From positions 1 to 64,000 of the forward strand of contig NZ_QMEU01000017.1 in the NCBI RefSeq assembly GCF_003284975.1: DNA of 64,000 nt. The letters run 5' to 3'. The first letter of the stretch is position 1. Each line of letters opens with the position of its first letter. The notes under the pieces are model-generated. The model searched no databases. It was not told the DNA's origin and was given only the letters and a program-made list of their open reading frames with translations. The translations under genes were made by a program, and so were the position numbers. The DNA comes from Mycobacterium colombiense (GTDB taxonomy: Bacteria > Actinomycetota > Actinomycetes > Mycobacteriales > Mycobacteriaceae). Positions 62,809 to 64,000 of the stretch are shown piece by piece.

Positions 62809-64000
62809 GGGCGGTCATGACGTGCACGGGGTAGTCGTCACCGGGCTCGGGCCAGGGCTGGCGGCGCAGCATGTCCGTGACGTCGACGTAGCCCTCTTCG
62901 ACGAGGCCGGTCTTGGCGTCGACGATGCGGTAGGCCTGCGTCTGGCGTTGGATCGGTTGTGCTTCCAGGATGATCACCCGCACCTCGCCCTGGTCGAAGC
63001 CGCAGCGCCGCTGCACGGCGGCCAGCAGCTGTTCGTTGTGCAGGTGGCCTTCGCCGAAGTTCCACCCGATCAGCGGACCGGCGATGATTTCGCCGTCGCG
63101 CAGCAGGTAGTCGGCCTCGTCGGCGCCGTCGGGCAGGGCGCGGGACACCAGCCCGCCCAGCGCCCGGCCGTGGGTGTGCATGGACCGCCACCCCATCAGC
63201 TTGTCGATCATGAGCTCGGCGGTCTGCGGATCATAAAGGCGGGCAAGCTGATTGGTTGCCAGCGCCGACGCCTTGGTGATGTTCGCCTCGATCTTGTCCT
63301 CGGCGCCCTTGCGCAGGCACCAGGTGCTGGTGGCCCAGTTGCCCGCGTAGTAGCGCATCGCCGGCAGGAACGAAACCTGTTGCGGGAACATGTTTCCCAC
63401 GATTGGCACCACCGCCAGCGCGACGATCAGGATGATCAGCAGCGGCGGTGAACTCAGGCCGGTGGCCGTGACACCGGCGTAATGGCCGAACAAATAGAAC
63501 AGCGAAAAGATGAAGAAAACGTTCCACTCCAACGGAACCCCCATCGGAATGGTGGACGTGATGTTGAGGTGGAACAGCACCATGAAGGCGATCAGAAACC
63601 ACGCCCACCGGTGACCGTCGGCGAAGAACACCAGGACCAGCGGAACCAGAAATTCGGCCGTCGTCCCGCCGACATGGGCCATGACCTTCGGTATCCACGA
63701 CGGCCGCAGGTCGTTGACCGGGTCGAGGTAGAGCCGTCGCTTGAACCAGTTGAACGCCCGGCTGCGCAACAGTGGGCTGTTGCTCATCATGACCGCCACG
63801 ACGTACGGAAAGTGGTGGTTGAGCTTGGAAGTCGCCGCGCCCCACCACAGCGCCAGCATGATGATCTTGAAGGCGGCGATCTGGTCGGTGAACCCGAAGA
63901 AGAACACCAGCAGCGTCAGGCCGTAATGCTCGCCGCGCGCCGCCAGGAAGACGGTCTTGTCCCGCAGCCCCAGCAGTGCGAGCGCGACGATCGCAGGTAC
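62801..64000 (-). CDS. DUF3556-type membrane protein, 5' end outside window (Rv1431-like)
   Basis: At least 400 codons lie in the window and the frame stays open to base 64000, so the N-terminus is missing. The visible part has about six or seven hydrophobic segments in its first half (FFFGFTDQIAAFKIIMLALWW, FLVPLVLVFFADGHRWAWFLIAFMVLF, SLFYLFGHYAGV, LLIILIVALAVVPIVG). A soluble C-terminal domain of about 200 residues follows, ending DDYPVHVMTARD. It corresponds by position to Rv1431. Function is unknown. Confidence 0.82.
   Translation of the reverse strand, partial: VPAIVALALLGLRDKTVFLAARGEHYGLTLLVFFFGFTDQIAAFKIIMLALWWGAATSKLNHHFPYVVAVMMSNSPLLRSRAFNWFKRRLYLDPVNDLRPSWIPKVMAHVGGTTAEFLVPLVLVFFADGHRWAWFLIAFMVLFHLNITSTIPMGVPLEWNVFFIFSLFYLFGHYAGVTATGLSSPPLLIILIVALAVVPIVGNMFPQQVSFLPAMRYYAGNWATSTWCLRKGAEDKIEANITKASALATNQLARLYDPQTAELMIDKLMGWRSMHTHGRALGGLVSRALPDGADEADYLLRDGEIIAGPLIGWNFGEGHLHNEQLLAAVQRRCGFDQGEVRVIILEAQPIQRQTQAYRIVDAKTGLVEEGYVDVTDMLRRQPWPEPGDDYPVHVMTARD

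Overview
This is a GC-rich window from a slow-growing Mycobacterium, most like the M. avium complex or a close relative. The evidence is the gene content and order: it follows, in inverted orientation, the M. tuberculosis block from about Rv1431 to Rv1488 as I know it. Diagnostic markers include fabG1-inhA-hemH, ripA-ripB-moxR1, acn with its TetR neighbour, the suf operon, ctaA/ctaB, the tkt-tal-zwf-opcA-pgl run and gap-pgk-tpiA-secG. No rRNA, tRNA, CRISPR array, prophage or insertion sequence was seen. Species assignment is inference.

Layout. 1-4.7 kb: a deazaflavin-type reductase, a DoxX-like protein, an SPFH/NfeD pair, a conserved hypothetical and ferrochelatase. 4.7-6.3 kb: inhA and fabG1 (mycolic-acid FAS-II). 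6.3-7.3 kb: a DUF559 gene bracketed by two copies of a palindromic repeat. 7.3-13.5 kb: a long leftward block for envelope and cell division (VWA protein, DUF58 protein, MoxR1, RipB, RipA, small membrane protein). 13.7-17.2 kb: aconitase and its TetR regulator. 17.2-22.5 kb: a small HTH protein, a 53-bp tandem repeat, an ABC-F ATPase, a crotonase, thioredoxin and FadE15. 22.6-24.3 kb: two tandem paralogous secreted DUF5666-like proteins absent from the M. tuberculosis order. 24.3-30.7 kb: sufR-B-D-C-S-U-T, with an intein-free SufB. 30.8-38.6 kb: MptB mannosyltransferase, an ABC transporter, heme A synthesis, quinone oxidoreductase and heme O synthase. 38.8-45.4 kb: the pentose-phosphate operon. 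45.4-53.1 kb: an MFS protein with an extra C-terminal domain, a coiled-coil protein, a deacetylase-fold enzyme, a DUF4239 membrane protein, PEP carboxylase and a luciferase-like F420 enzyme. 53.1-56.4 kb: the glycolytic operon with secG. 56.7-61.2 kb: an accessory island. 61.4-64 kb: an FAD oxidoreductase and a truncated membrane protein at the window edge.

The most interesting part is the island at 56.7-61.2 kb. It holds a TetR regulator, an N5-(carboxyethyl)ornithine synthase-type enzyme, a 52-residue protein, a WS/DGAT acyltransferase with a variant active-site motif and a ribosome-hibernation-type protein. The same 15-bp palindrome (GTCAAC-N3-GTTGAC) lies in front of both the TetR operon and the acyltransferase, so one repressor may control both units. 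Other non-genic signals are two MIRU-type insertions flanked by GTGA at stop/start junctions, where they supply the ribosome binding site of the next gene. A dispersed 42-53 bp repeat has been captured as the C-terminus of SufS. A three-copy hairpin family shows a compensatory base change. Several perfect palindromes sit in divergent promoters.
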